Source of the DNA: Doryteuthis pealeii
Lineage: Eukaryota; Mollusca; Cephalopoda; Myopsida; Loliginidae
Assembly (NCBI GenBank): GCA_023376005.1
Contig: CM042176.1
Coordinates: forward strand, 13,043,194-13,107,193
Length of the DNA stretch: 64,000 bases
Direction of reading: 5' to 3'
A program made the position numbers and the translations under genes. The notes below the pieces were generated by a model, which worked only from the letters and a program-made list of their open reading frames with translations, had not been told where the DNA came from and ran no database searches. Below are positions 13,201 to 24,400 of this stretch, piece after piece. The first letter of the stretch is position 1, and every line of letters begins with the position of its first letter.

Positions 13201-15563
13201 GAGTAAAATTATTTTATGTTTTACAACAAGAAACTTATTTTAAAAATACTTTTGTAAACAAGCTAAGAAAAGGCATTCTAAAGGAGAAATTTTGTTAAAA
13301 GTCAAATTTTTCTTAAATTGCCCTCCAACTTCATCGTCCAAGCACATGGGCACTAAAAGAGAGATTTTCAATCAGGAAAAATGGTATAGCACACTTTTTT
13401 CCTCTATCACCTAAGATTGAGGTCTGGTTTTTTAAAAAAAAGTAATAAAAAAAAAATCACTATCAAACGAACAAGGTAATATATCTTATAGGAATCAGCA
13501 GCTTAATTGTGACACAAAACTAGAAGTATTGGAGCACTCTTAGAATCGAACTCACTATCAATGGTTTACAAATCCAGTATCCTGACCATTATACCGAGTG
13601 GTGCCCTAACGAGATTATAAAAAAAACCCCTAAGATTCGGAGTTTAAGTTCAGTTCACCCATAGAATCTGTTAAAAGCACACAAATGTTTGCTTAGAAAA
13701 AGTGCTCAAAAAGAGCAAGTATGAATTATAAAATTATTGATATTATATTTTCCTTACACAAGTTTCATACAAAATAATCTTAAAGTCATTTTAAAATATA
13801 AATTATTTCATTAAAAAAAATAAATACAAAATTACTACTAAATAAATAAAATAAAACCCTAACACATGGAAGTACATTTTTCAAATTCAAGTAGTGCCAT
13901 ACACACGTGCTAAAACGTGTAGGAAAATTTAAATATCTTTTCTTATATTTTAGCTTTTAATTTAAATTAATCGTAAAAAAAAATAAAATAAAATAAAATA
14001 AATTTTTTTTTTTTTCGAACTTTAAAACCTATTTTTAGAGCAAGTAGTGTTTACATTTTTTCCCAAAAAATTCGATTATGCAACAAGAAAATATACCGAA
14101 AAAATTTAATTCAAAGAAAAACAGTTAATTATCTAATTATCTAATTAATTATCTAGATAGTAAAAAGAAAATACAATTTTCTTACCCCCCATCCAAAAAA
14201 CAAGAGGGTAGTGTTTTCCAGTCATTATGATTCAAAGGTTAAGTGGTTATTAGATTACATTCATCACTTTCCGCTTTAAGATACCGGTACGATGATAAAG
14301 TACGGAAAAAAAAGCGACAAAATTTTACAAACCTTTTTGAATAGGCCAATTGGTAAACTAGATATTAATTATGAGTTTTTTTCTTTCTTTTGGTTAAAAA
14401 TTCATAGCATCAAATTCACACCAGGTTTCATGCGCTAGTTACCTCTCGACTTCTTGGACAGACCTTGAACTTGGGACAGGCGAATTACTATGACCTCACC
14501 CAACAAGAAGTAGTCTTCTTATAGGAGTCAGCAGCAGCAGTAGATGCGGGTGAAATTGAACCAAGATACCTTTTGATTGGAAGAGATACTTCCGGCGAAT
14601 GGATGGATACAAATGAAACTAAACAAGGGCGGTTATCCAGATTTATTTCCGCAACGGTCTTCCATAGATATTAAATTCATAACATTTCAATATTCTATAA
14701 AATATTCACTTTTCGAAAGAAAGTTGTTAAACCTTACCTTTTTCGATTAGTCAAACTGTTTTATATGAGAAAGTTTCAATTCAATAAAGAATTTTAAAAC
14801 ATTTATTTATTAACTATTATAAAAATTCTTATTAGATTATTAAAAAAATAAAAATATTTTAACATGGATTTTAATGAAAATAAATCTTTATTTAACAGAA
14901 TTTTTTTTTCATACATAACCCAAAAAGTGTCTGCATAGTATATTTTATAAATATAAACCAAAAAGTTTGAGGAAAATGTATTAATTTTATCAGAGTTATT
15001 GTAGGATACAAGGAATTTTTTTTTTTTTATTCATTTCCTCTTAATTCTCAAATTTTCTAAATAAGTTGTTTGACCGAATTAAAATTTTTATTAAAGAAAT
15101 TTCATAAAATTAAATTTCTTTAAAGATACAATTTGTAAATAGAAATGTCTTTATTCATAAATAATTCCTAATAATTTTATTAAAATATAATAATTAGATC
15201 TGGGTGAGATTTTCTGTGTATTTCAACTTAAAATGTTCCTATGAAAATCGTTAATTTTTTTTTTTTTTTTTACAAATTGTAACTAATTTTCTCCAATTAC
15301 TGTGTGTGCACATGTATATATAACAATAATAATACATTAAAACATAACACTAGTACAAATGGAACAATCTAGTGTATTGTTTTTAATTTCCCCCTTGAAG
15401 GGACAGAAAGTACTTGGGAACAAATAAGTTATGGCAAATACATCAGCCAATTCCATATATATATTTATATAATCTATTCTGCAACTAGAAAGGATTACAA
15501 ACAAAATTTGCAGACACAATGTCTGCACAGTTCAAAGAAATGTTTGAAAGAAGAAATGCTGCC

Positions 15564-15625
<62 letters not shown>

Positions 15626-18112
15626 AATGCGTGTGGTGTGTGTGTGTATAATCTCATTTAATTATCGACTTTTTAAGACTTTTCATCTCAACAAGAGTTG
15701 GCTCACTATAGGAAATGTGAGTTAGAAACTTCATAGCTTACCTTGTTTCTAGCCCTAACCTAGTCTTTGCCTAAGGGGCTAAAAATTAGGGGTTGTTCAT
15801 TACATAAACTCATTCATTACTTGAGTATATACAACACAGTAATTGTACAAAGGTTTTGACCATAAACATACATTTCAATCGTTTTTCTATTTCATAAAAG
15901 TTCGAGTATGAACCTAATCTAAAGAAATTGATTTAGATCATTTAGATTTTAAAATGTTCTTAAGTTCAATGGTGAACTATTCTTTAGAAACCCGAAAAAA
16001 ATTCTGTAAAAAGATCTTACTACCAATGTAATTTTAAATACGATTTTCAGAAAATAGTTTACATATTTGAAAACTTTATAAAGATCAGTATATTGTATAC
16101 AGATGACTTGGAGAGGTATGGGCCCTGCCAGACTATTCCTGCACAGGACACGCTACATCAGTAGTACCCCCACGTCCAAACTAGGTTACTGGATAAGTTT
16201 CTATATATACAGTGTAGATATTTACCCAACCCGTTCGCCATGTGTAGGATGTGACACAAGGTGTCAAGTATGGGGCATCAAGCAAGAATCGAACTCGCTA
16301 TTCAGTAATAATCAACAATGTATGCTTTTAAAAAGTTTTAACATTTGTGTACGCCTGGCATTCGTGCTGGGAGCTCTAAGTGTTACAATATTAATCAGCT
16401 CATTTCCAGGAGGGGGTGGTCGAGTAAAGCCACCCCCTCACAAGACAGCACATGTCCTTTAGTCAGTGCCTGGGACACCTTTGAAATGAAATGCCTAAAG
16501 TACACGAGAGGTTTGCTGCACCCCAACATTAAGCTGACCTTGTGTCACATTATGACCTCGAGGGAACCTAGAAAAATCCTAAGTTGTTGGACTAAAGAAA
16601 CAACCGGCGAATTGTAGGTATTTTTTCACAGCATGTCAACTGACATAGGTTTACTTTATCCCTAGAGGTTAGGGAATTGCATTCATTTGTACGTTTATTT
16701 TCATAGTTAACCTTTTTTGTGTAGTTTAAGAGTTTTCTATCGAATACCAATAATTTATACACAATTGTAGGGTTTCAAATAACTAATAATAATCCCTAAT
16801 AAACAATTTCAAGAAACTATTCTCAATTTATTTACACAACATTAAATATTCCTAACATGAACAATTTTTAAACAGACCTATTTGACACAGATGGGACTCT
16901 CCGAGTCAGAGAAAAGTAAGGGAGTAAATATTCATCCAGCCCTTTCGCCACGTGTAGGATATGATACAAGGTCGCAAATACGGGACACCCATCAAGGATC
17001 GAACTAGCTATTCAGTAATAATGGATCTGCGAGACTAGTTTGCTAACCATTACACCACGATGGGATTAGTGGCAATGAAGGAAGACTCCACAATTTCCAG
17101 ATCTCCAGAACTGAAACCTTATCGTTAGTGTCATACTCGTGACACCCTTTTTGGGGGTGGGGTGGGGTGTCTTAACCCTCTTGAAGGGGTACAGGGTGGT
17201 GTAGGTAATTTGTCCAGTTTTAAAAAAAAGGGAGCAAATGACTGAAATTTACCTATCAGGATAAAAAAAATAGAAAGCATTATATTTAAATATAGTTTTT
17301 CTGTATATTATTGCAGAATTAAGGGAATTTTGTTGTTGTGCTTTTCTATATAAGTACTCCTTATTTAAGTGCGGATGCAGACCTCACTACAAAGCATAAC
17401 ACACGTGTCTTCTTGTATTGAATAAGCAGTCTTCCGGTTAAATGGTGAAAGCATCAAGGTCATCTTAAATCGACACTAAAGACAGAGATGAAGAAAAAAA
17501 ACCCAAAAACAGACCCTTTACTTAAAATATACAGTCTGGTAGTTAAATACACAAAAACAGTCACTAACGACACACACAAAAAAGGACTTAAGTAACATTA
17601 TTATTATTATTATTTTTATTATAGACACGGAGGTGTCCTCTTTAAAGGAAAAAAAATGCACGTGTATTTCTTAATTTTAATCGAAGTGAAAAATACAATA
17701 TTGTTTTGTTAATTAAAAAAAATTTATTCAATATTGAAATTTTGGGTTTTGAATATTACAATAAAAATATTGCCGACAGAATTGTGAAGAATTCAAATTT
17801 TTTTTTTTTTTTTTTTTTTCAATTAACAAAATATAAAAACGAAAGTAAAGATTTTTTTTCAAGATAAAATAAGAACAAGAAACGTTTAAATAACGAAGTA
17901 GAGGGGAAGAAACAAAGATAGGTTTGTTATACCGCTAAAGAAAGTTTGAGTAGTAGATAATAAATAAATAAATAAAATAACAAGGAATTTCTTAGACTGT
18001 ATCCTTCAAGAAAAGTTCCTGACCGACCTCGAAAAAATAAATAAATAAATAAAAATAACTTTTGGGGGCGCGTCTCTTATTTATCTTAAAAATAAATTTG
18101 TATATATACATG

Positions 18113-18157
<45 letters not shown>

Positions 18158-19690
18158 TAAATAAGGCACGCTGGGTTTAAGGGTTGGTTAATTTTTTTTA
18201 AAGACTTAAAAAAAAAAAATCTAAATAATTTTTATACTAGGACATAAAGATGGTAAAAGTATTGAGAAAATTACACCACGTTAGACAAACTTTTGAGTAA
18301 ACTATTTACATTATAAATATTTATCTAAAGTAGGTAAATAAATAAATAGTAGCAGTAATTGTTTATATAATAGACATAAAAATAAACAAGGGGAAAAAGA
18401 TTAAAAAATTAGTAAGAATTTTATTTTAGCTGGGGGGGGACACACCGACTATGATACAAGGGTCAAGAATTAAACCTTAAATTTTTGAGTAATGGACTAA
18501 AGAAAATAAATAAATAAAAGAACTTTAAAATCTTCAGAAAAAACAGTAACAACATTTTAAATAAAATTTATTATTTTTTATTTAAATTCGAATTAATATA
18601 CATATATATGTATAGAATAAAATACATTTGAATAAAGAAAAAAAGGGGGTTCAACTAGATTTAGTGAATTTTGGCCCCACGTGAGGGAGAAATTTTAGGG
18701 AGTATTACATTAAATAAATAAAAAATTATTAAAATGTTGAAATTCGAATTAATATTTTTTTTAATAAAGAAAAGGTTTATTTTATTAAATTCACAATCTA
18801 TAGGTATAATATATATTGCATATACCTAAATAAATACAAGATACCTCGTTTTAAAATTAAGCCTCTCTTGTAGTCCTCTTGCAAAACAAACGATACTGTT
18901 TCAAATTTATCTAAAACAAGGAGTATTGAATTAAAAACTAAATAAGTTAAATTATTTTTTTTAAATTAAGAGGAAGAAAAGGGGGAGAAATTTTGGGAGA
19001 TTAAAAAGAATGATAGGCCGACCTTCCTTCGTCAGATTTTTAAGGGTTAGACACAAAAAATTGACTTTTTAATAAACAAAAGTAAGCTACAGAAATCAAT
19101 AGTCATATATAAGTATATCATTTAAAATACTATACTATAAGGTATAGAAAAATAAATTAAGTTTTTTTTCTGTTTAATTATAATATAAAAGGGCAATTAT
19201 TTTTATTTCTTTTTAAGACAACAACATAATCTAAAGAGATAGATAGTAGTTTTAACATCACATGAATAAAAAAGGCAGGAGGTATTAAAACACTACCGGG
19301 TTTGTTAGTCTACGATGTTTTAACAATAAAACTACGTTTGCAATAGTATAATTCAATTTATGCGCACAAAAACAAAGCAGGCTAGTTGGCTAAGAAGATA
19401 CAAGAGAAAGCGAAAATTTAAAACACAAAAAAACAACAAAAAATGTTTCTTTGTCGAAGTGTTCTGTGTACTTCACAGTGCCAACATTAAACTCAGGGTT
19501 GGTAGTGAGTCACGAATAGGCCTCGAAAAAAAAAAAAAAAAGAGGCAATAAAATTAATTGAATTAATAGCTGCATCGCCGATGAAAGCATTCTAATAGGA
19601 CCTTCGTAGAAGGTTAAGTGTTTATGCAGAAATTAATAAGGAAAATTAAATGAAATAAATGCTTACAGGTGGTGCATCGGTAGCCATCAT
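2981..19690 (-). CDS. Unidentified Ser/Thr/Gln-rich probable transcriptional regulator, 5' part (4 exons, continues beyond left edge)
   Basis: Four exons, 19667-19690, 6209-6325, 5458-5592 and 2981-3604, join in phase 0 to give 300 residues with no stop. The last ends in a good donor (GTGAGT on the minus strand), so the gene continues left of the window. The start ATG at 19690 is preceded by an in-frame stop 45 nt upstream. Residues 9-47 are acidic and Ser/Phe-rich (DLLSAALSESGIGDL, then FDESDDSFF), like an activation region. Residues 48-300 are rich in Ser, Thr, Asn, Val and Gln, with few charged residues and recurring hydrophobic patches. No folded domain, zinc finger or catalytic motif is present in this part. 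The composition resembles the long N-terminal regions of nuclear regulators, where the DNA-binding or chromatin domain is C-terminal. I do not recognise the family. It is divergently transcribed from KMT5A. The exon model is firm; the function is inference from composition. Confidence 0.75.
3787..4151. mobile_element. MITE with about 27-bp inverted ends
   Basis: The ends (TACCAGGTTTGCACGAAAAT and, inverted, TACCGTGTTTCCCCGAAAAT) are imperfect inverted repeats flanked by TTA/TA-like sequence. The interior is AT-rich and non-coding. It lies in the intron between exons 3 and 4 of the minus gene. I recall similar ends in repeats of other animals but cannot verify the family. Confidence 0.6.
4442..4540 (+). 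pseudogene. LINE reverse-transcriptase C-terminal fragment
   Basis: The plus strand reads FTFRVAESWNKLPAYVVEYRN then a short continuation to a stop. This is the conserved tail after the RT domain in many non-LTR retrotransposons (RxxxxWNxLP). Nothing upstream continues the ORF. It is a dead 3' fragment. Confidence 0.6.
5050..5132 (+). pseudogene. Second LINE RT C-terminal fragment
   Basis: The plus strand reads FSRVGVKIWNISIQENCKNK before a stop. It has the same kind of RxGxxxWN tail found at the end of non-LTR RT domains, diverged from the 4442 fragment. Confidence 0.45.
5458..5592 (-). CDS. Minus-strand gene, exon 3
   Basis: This exon is 135 nt, or 45 codons, flanked by a pyrimidine-rich TTTCTAG acceptor and a CAG/GTAAT donor. 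It encodes a Thr/Val/Asn/Pro/Gln-rich segment starting TPITSSTPANGF and ending KVITSNQ. It has no ATG, so an ATG-based ORF search misses it. The phase-0 boundaries and the composition shared with exon 4 support it. Confidence 0.78.
5850..6147 (-). mobile_element. SINE-like repeat R1, minus copy
   Basis: It matches the other R1 copies: CATCAACCTCAGTGGGTCAT at the tail side, then ACCCATAGATGG, GGTACTACC, CCAGAACTGGAACC, ATAGAGTTTAAT and CCTTCTAGCACCCATATGAT. It is truncated at its 5' side by the (GA)n tract at 6155. It sits in the intron just downstream of exon 2 of the minus gene. Confidence 0.75.
6155..6202. repeat. (GA)n microsatellite abutting a splice donor
   Basis: About 24 GA units end directly at the donor of minus-gene exon 2. 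On the coding strand this is a (CT)n run beginning a few bases after GTAAGT. Confidence 0.95.
6209..6325 (-). CDS. Minus-strand gene, exon 2 (acidic Ser/Phe-rich segment)
   Basis: This 117-nt exon has 39 codons, with a TTTCAG-type acceptor at 6326 and a GTAAGT donor at 6203-6208, phase 0 on both sides. It encodes MPQDLLSAALSESG, then an acidic stretch with FDESDDSFF. Immediately after the donor the intron is a (CT)n tract on the coding strand, so the open frame running through it is an artefact. Confidence 0.8.
6405..6627 (-). mobile_element. tRNA-derived SINE, type II
   Basis: The minus strand carries an A-box-like TAGCTCAGTCGG and a B-box-like GGTATCGAACC region in its first 90 bases, followed by a body shared with copies at 50050 and 57588 (e.g. 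GTAGCACAG). The tRNA part cannot fold as a full tRNA, so it is not called as one. Confidence 0.7.
6668..6916. mobile_element. Foldback MITE family A, one arm
   Basis: It contains the loop region plus the right arm of the 1491-1936 element, ending ATTTAACC at 6916. The left arm is missing. Confidence 0.75.
7790..8180 (+). mobile_element. Degenerate SINE with shared 3' tail segment
   Basis: It contains the body motif GGTAAATAG-like/GTGTAAATAGTAGGGCAGAC, also found near 43340, 45910 and 59740. Then at 8120-8200 comes the inverted tail (ATGGCATATCAACCT) common to R1 and other SINEs. The tRNA-like head is decayed. Confidence 0.5.
8490..8620. repeat. Arm of palindromic repeat family P1
   Basis: TTAAGAAATTTTAGTTGGGA and GGACTCATTCAAAG match both arms of the foldback at 33825-34088 and the fragment at 35505-35620. 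The reading frames here are non-coding. Confidence 0.6.
8960..9240 (-). mobile_element. SINE-like repeat R3 fragment
   Basis: It shares GAGGTTTGCT, CACATTAA and CCTTGTGTCACA with the repeat at 16340-16640, including the roughly 'A[x]TTAAACAACCTTG' body. It is interrupted by a poly-A run at 9086-9110. Orientation is tentative. Confidence 0.4.
10195..10243. repeat. (TA)n microsatellite
   Basis: About 24 uninterrupted TA dinucleotides. Confidence 0.97.
10365..10483. repeat. Near-perfect palindrome
   Basis: Two arms of about 56 bp (AGAAATAACAAAAAACTTAG... and its reverse complement) are separated by only a few bases around GACAAAGTGTC. Arms differ at about two positions, so the duplication is young or selected. 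It would form a very stable hairpin in RNA or DNA. Confidence 0.9.
15569..15650. repeat. (TA)n with CA/GT-rich flank
   Basis: About 21 TA units run into ACACACACACAC, then a TG-rich inverse, giving a short inverted CA/TG pair. Confidence 0.9.
16340..16680. mobile_element. SINE-like repeat R3
   Basis: It includes GGGGGTGGTCGAGTAAAGCC, CCTTGTGTCACATT and, at 16620-16680, the inverted SINE tail (CATGTCAACTGACATAGG). The open frames at 16103-16617 fall in this repeat and are not genes. Confidence 0.5.
16900..17070 (-). mobile_element. tRNA-derived SINE, type III
   Basis: The minus strand starts with GTGTAATGGTTAGCAAACTA (A-box-like). A B-box-like TAGTTCGATCC follows, then GTAGGATATGATACAAGG body sequence on the plus strand. 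Related sequence lies at 12130-12260 (plus) and 16210-16330 (minus). Confidence 0.65.
19667..19690 (-). CDS. Minus-strand gene, first coding exon (MMATDAPP)
   Basis: Tandem ATG ATG begins at 19690, and eight codons lead to a donor of GTAAGC on the minus strand (19661-19666). The exon ends in phase 0, which matches the acceptor at 6326-6327. An in-frame TAA lies 45 nt upstream, so this ATG pair is the natural start. A CCAAT box (19783-19787) lies about 95 bp upstream of the start codon. Confidence 0.7.
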
Positions 19691-20589
19691 TCGTCTCCCA
19701 CGATAACAGCGTTGTTCACTCGACAATCGCCATTAGAGATCTAACAAGGGAACGCAAGGAAGCTCCCAGCATTCCATGCGGCCAATGGACAAAACAGCCG
19801 AAATATTAAAAAATCATATTTTTTTCTTTCTTGCATAAATATAGATTGAAAATAATACACAAAACTTTAATAAAAATCTCTAGATAACTTTAAGTGAGGT
19901 GTTATCCGTTGTAAGATTTTTACGGCAAAAATGACATAACCAAAGCGATTACAAAAATGGCGGAACGAAGAATAAGGGAAAAAGAGAGAAATAAAAATTA
20001 AACAAAAGAAGGATGGCAAGCTACAAAATATTAAAACCGAGTAGATTAATATGATAAAAAAAGAATTATAATTAATTCGATATTTCTGTTATTGTATAAC
20101 AATGTAATCGATTTTTCTTTTTTTAATTATATAATAAGACTGGGTGGGTTTTTGGGTATTCAGTTCGAGATTAGTGTAAGCTATACTTCCGCTTCCTGTG
20201 GGTGTCCCCTGCCCTAGAAAATACCGTTTATCTCGGTGATTTGAAATTGACCAATCAGAGGGCGGCATCACCAAAATGAAATGTTTTGTTGGATGATAAT
20301 GGCGCATTACATGGCCCTGACTACTGCCTCCAATTCGCCACCTGCCTCTGCTTCACATCGCCATCGTCATCACTTAGGATGAATTATTATGGCTTAAAAT
20401 TCCACTAAATTATAGTGCAAACTCTCCTCATTTAACCTCATCACGTCTTATTCTTCTATCTGGACATCTAAAAATAAAAAATAAATAAATATTTGCAAGT
20501 GTATACAACAATCACGCCGGCCATTTGACGTTGGAGATTAAAAAAAATCACTTTCAAAAACAGTAAAAAAACACTTTAAAAATATCAAC
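19691..20589. promoter_or_regulatory. Putative bidirectional promoter between the head-to-head genes
   Basis: The two start codons diverge with 899 bp between them, and the segment is richer in G+C than its flanks. Visible motifs are two overlapping ETS-like sites (ACTTCCGC 20185-20192, GCTTCCTG 20191-20198), TTTGAA resembling a CHR element (20240-20245), CCAATCAG (20251-20258), GGGCGG (20260-20265), AAAATGGCGG resembling YY1 (19954-19963), GCCAATGG (19781-19788) and TGACGTT (20526-20532). No TATA box is convincing in this AT-rich setting. Start sites are not determined. Confidence 0.6.
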
Positions 20590-20599
20590 ATGCCAATTC
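20590..20599 (+). CDS. KMT5A: KMT5A putative first coding exon (10 nt)
   Basis: ATGCCAATTC is followed by GTAAGT. It ends in phase 1, which is what the acceptor at 44470-44471 needs, and gives [22 protein letters not shown] resembles the GQSKIYSYM region near the N-terminus of vertebrate KMT5A. An in-frame TAA at 20539 closes the upstream frame, and -3 is A. The call would fail if another coding exon lies in the 24-kb intron. Confidence 0.5.
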
Positions 20600-21185
20600 G
20601 TAAGTTTATATTTTATTTATTTATTATTTTGTGATTTATTCATAACAGTATTTTACGTGCAAATTCAATATTTATACCACCTTTACATTGTCAATATTTT
20701 AAATGTTTCTTTTTTTTTTATCCCTTAGTTGCAATTCTATTCTGGAAAAATCCAATATTTTCGATTTTTTTAACATTGAATAAAATTGCATTTTTTTCTG
20801 TTATAAAAAAAAAGTATTTAAAAAATATATATATTAAGAATTAAAAATGTTTTATTTTAGAGCGTAATTTATTTATCTATTTTTTTTTTTTTTTTGCTGA
20901 TTTAGTTTAACTGTCACGAATTTTCTTTTTCTAAAAATAACTTTTCAGGCTAAACTTTTTCTTCAAAATACTTTTAAAAACAAAATATCATCTTGATGAA
21001 TATTTTGGTAAATTATTTTTTAAAAATTCAAGGAAATATTTAGATCATTTCTTATATTATTATTACTAATTGTTTTAAAATTAGAAAATTAACATTGTAA
21101 GTTAGTAAAGGAGTGATTTTTTTTTTATAAATTTTATTTTTAGTGCTTACCACGCGATCTGACTTACTTTTACAAACACAAACCC

Positions 21186-21234
<49 letters not shown>

Positions 21235-21379
21235 AATTTGTGGTAAAATGTTTTTCTTTTAAATTGTATTTTGGTAAAATATAAAAATTCCTTTTTTTTT
21301 TACACAAATGCATAAAATAAAATCATTTTTAATATTTTACGTAAATATAGTTCAAAAGAAAACATTTTACCACACACAC

Positions 21380-21410
<31 letters not shown>

Positions 21411-24400
21411 GTTCATGTGTGTTTATTTGTTAAATATTGTTTTGTATAAATTTTTTAAGAATCCGTTACATTTTTAACCAAATTTAATCAAGTCTATACA
21501 CTTAGCTTAAATATGGCAGTCATCATTTTTTAATAAAACTTTTTTTCCCCAAAAGAAAAAAAATGTAACCAATTTTTTAATAAACCCACAAAAATCCTTA
21601 AAAAATAGTTATTTTTATATATTTTATTAATTTTACTGGAAAAAATAAAATAAAATTATGTAACTAATTATGTAACTATAAATTTTCAAATATTAACATA
21701 TTCCTTAAATTTTTACTCTACTTTTTTTACTTTTAATATACAAGATTTATTTTACCTTTTATTATTTATTACCTAGAAAAAGAAAAAAAAATTTTTTTTC
21801 AATCAAGTAAACAAAAAAACAATTTAAATTTTGACAATTGCTTCTTAAACAAATTTAAATTCCTTTTCTTTTTAATTTTCAAGACAAACATTTTTTTGAT
21901 CATCAGAATATTTCTCCCTATTATCTGTAATAATATTAATATTCTATAAGTAATTAATAAAATCAATTTATTAAAATAATGAAAATTACTTTTACTGTAA
22001 TTTTTACATAGTTTTTTGAAAAAGGTTTTTTTTTTCTTCATTTGTTTACTTCGGTTATTTTTGTTTTAAATGTCGACGATTATACAATTGAAGGATTTTT
22101 ATTTTTGTAGTTTTATTTAATTATTTATTATTTTTGGAAACAAATGATAAATTAGATAAGTTATATTTTTAAAAGTAAGTATATATTTTTTTATGCTCCA
22201 AAGCAAAATATCTACTTTTCTGAAAATATTTTTTTTAATTAAAAAAATTATCAAAATAAATGTAATCTTTTAAATAAAATCTAAAAAAATATTTGAATAT
22301 TAAAAAATACGAAGTGTTTAATTAAAAAATTAACTTGACTATTTTTATTTTCTAATGTTTTATGGTATTTTCATAGGTATTTTAAATAAGTATACATACA
22401 ATGTATTGTATACTATACAATGTATACTATACATACGACGTACGTATACGTCTCACAAGTGCTTATTTTACTTACTTCAAATATACCTTTTTTTTTAAAT
22501 CCATAAATTAATTTTTTTTAAAAGTTACTTTTAACTTTATTTAGTTATTGATTGATTAAAAGTTTAAATTTTGAAAGGTTTGACTTTAATTAAAAAGAAG
22601 AGTTTCTTTTTTGTCTAGAGAATTTCGCGGTTTTTTTCCTCCGAGTAAAACAATAAAATTCACAGTAAACAACAACAATGTATTGAAGGTGAAGGAATAC
22701 ATTTCATAGCTTTTTTATTACATTGAACTCAAATCTAAATGTATTCAATTTATTAATTTTGTTTATTTATTTTTTACAGAAGCCATTATTAAAAATATCT
22801 GTGGATATATACATACATATATATGCGTATGTTAAATTGAACTTATTGTTCCAGTTTATATTGCGAATTTTATTTCAAATTATTTACATTAAAAAATAAT
22901 GGAAACCATGACTATTTAGATAAGTCAGCAAATATTTTTTACTTTTTAAAAACAGAAGTTAATATCATGACGATTATTTATTTACAATTATTTAATGACT
23001 TGAGTACAAAAATATCTTCGTCTCAAAAAACAAAAAAAAAAAACCTTTGACAACATGGAATTAATATATTGTATATATTAAAATATTCGACTAAAAATTG
23101 TTTTACGTCTTACTTCTCTTAACTGTGTACGTACACAGAAAAGATCAAATTTCACATTTAAGTTTCATTTATTTATTTATTTTGGGATGTAAATTTATTT
23201 GTTTTGTTTTTATAACCTTGATAAAAAAAAATTGCATTTAATCAGCAATTCCAAAGTTTACGATATTGAACAATGATAATACTATTTTATATATACGTGT
23301 GTATGTATCGCTTTATACAAGAGTACTTAAATTATGACCGATAGGGACGAGTGGCGAGAGAGTTAAGGAAATCCCTGCTGTCAGTCCGGTGATGATTTTA
23401 AATATGAATTCTAATATTTTGTGTGCGTGTATGTGTGTGTGTATATATATATATTTCTCAGAGGTAATCAAAGAATTAATTTTTTTTTAAATTACCAAAA
23501 TTCAGGGAATGGTCCAATCTTAATGAACTTTTCATCACTATTTATTAAGGGCTTAATTTTATAATGAATATCTTATTTCATTAAGGGGGGGGGGCGTTTT
23601 TTCATGAATTATTTTCAAGATTATAGGTTTTTTTTTTTTCAACCTTTGATCATTCGAATAAAAAAAAAATACCGATTATTAATTGGTCACACAAAACTAA
23701 CACATTCTATCCATGACTGACATGCAACACTCTACTATTGCCCTTATGGCAAACCCCAGCCCTTTTTATCATATTGGTAAGTAGACGATGGTGGCTGAGG
23801 GTCTTCGTGTCATGGGTATGATGTTAAACTCTATCTGATGAAGTTCCAGTTCTGGGGAATGTAGAGAACCCTCACCATTACTCCCAGGTCCACCCTGACC
23901 CGGAGTGGTAGTACCTGTTAGGGTCCCATCTATGGGGTAAATTAGAAAAGAATGTGTTTGAAAAAAAAATTGAGTACCCATTAAGAGTAAATAAAACAAA
24001 ATGTCGTTGGCATGAAATGACACAATGAGGTAGACATGCCGTAAAATCCAACCAACCAACAACAAATTACACATTCCTTTATATTCAAACAAGAACAACA
24101 ACCACAGTGTGAAACATGTCAAACACCTTGCACTGTTAAACACTTCTCAATAAAATGTAGAGTTTTCACTTTCATAAAAAAACGGAGTGTCCAGCTTGGA
24201 ACCTCAAGGTTCCTTGGTTTGATTCCAGTCCTTGCCAACTCAGCGTATGAGTAGCACATGGATATATGCATTAAATTGAAGAGCTGATGGTAGGTGTTGT
24301 GCTCCGTCTCGGACACTAAAACCATCTCCTTGACCTAGCGCTAGTGAAAAGTGGATAGACTCCCTCACTGTCTGGCTGATTGGTAAATTTATATAATTTT

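Larger units (their letters stand above)
6326..19666 (-). other. First intron of the minus-strand gene
   Basis: This roughly 13.3-kb intron holds SINE fragments (7790-8180, 8960-9240, 10501-10600, 12130-12260, 13540-13610, 16190-16680, 16900-17070), hairpins (9933-9990, 10365-10483) and (TA)n tracts (10195-10243, 15569-15612, 18125-18152). The rest is AT-rich DNA with no recognisable coding content. Confidence 0.6.

Noticed and set aside
23769..24325. Two overlapping minus-strand ORFs
   Set aside because: They fall in R1 and a type II SINE on the antisense strand and have no family resemblance.
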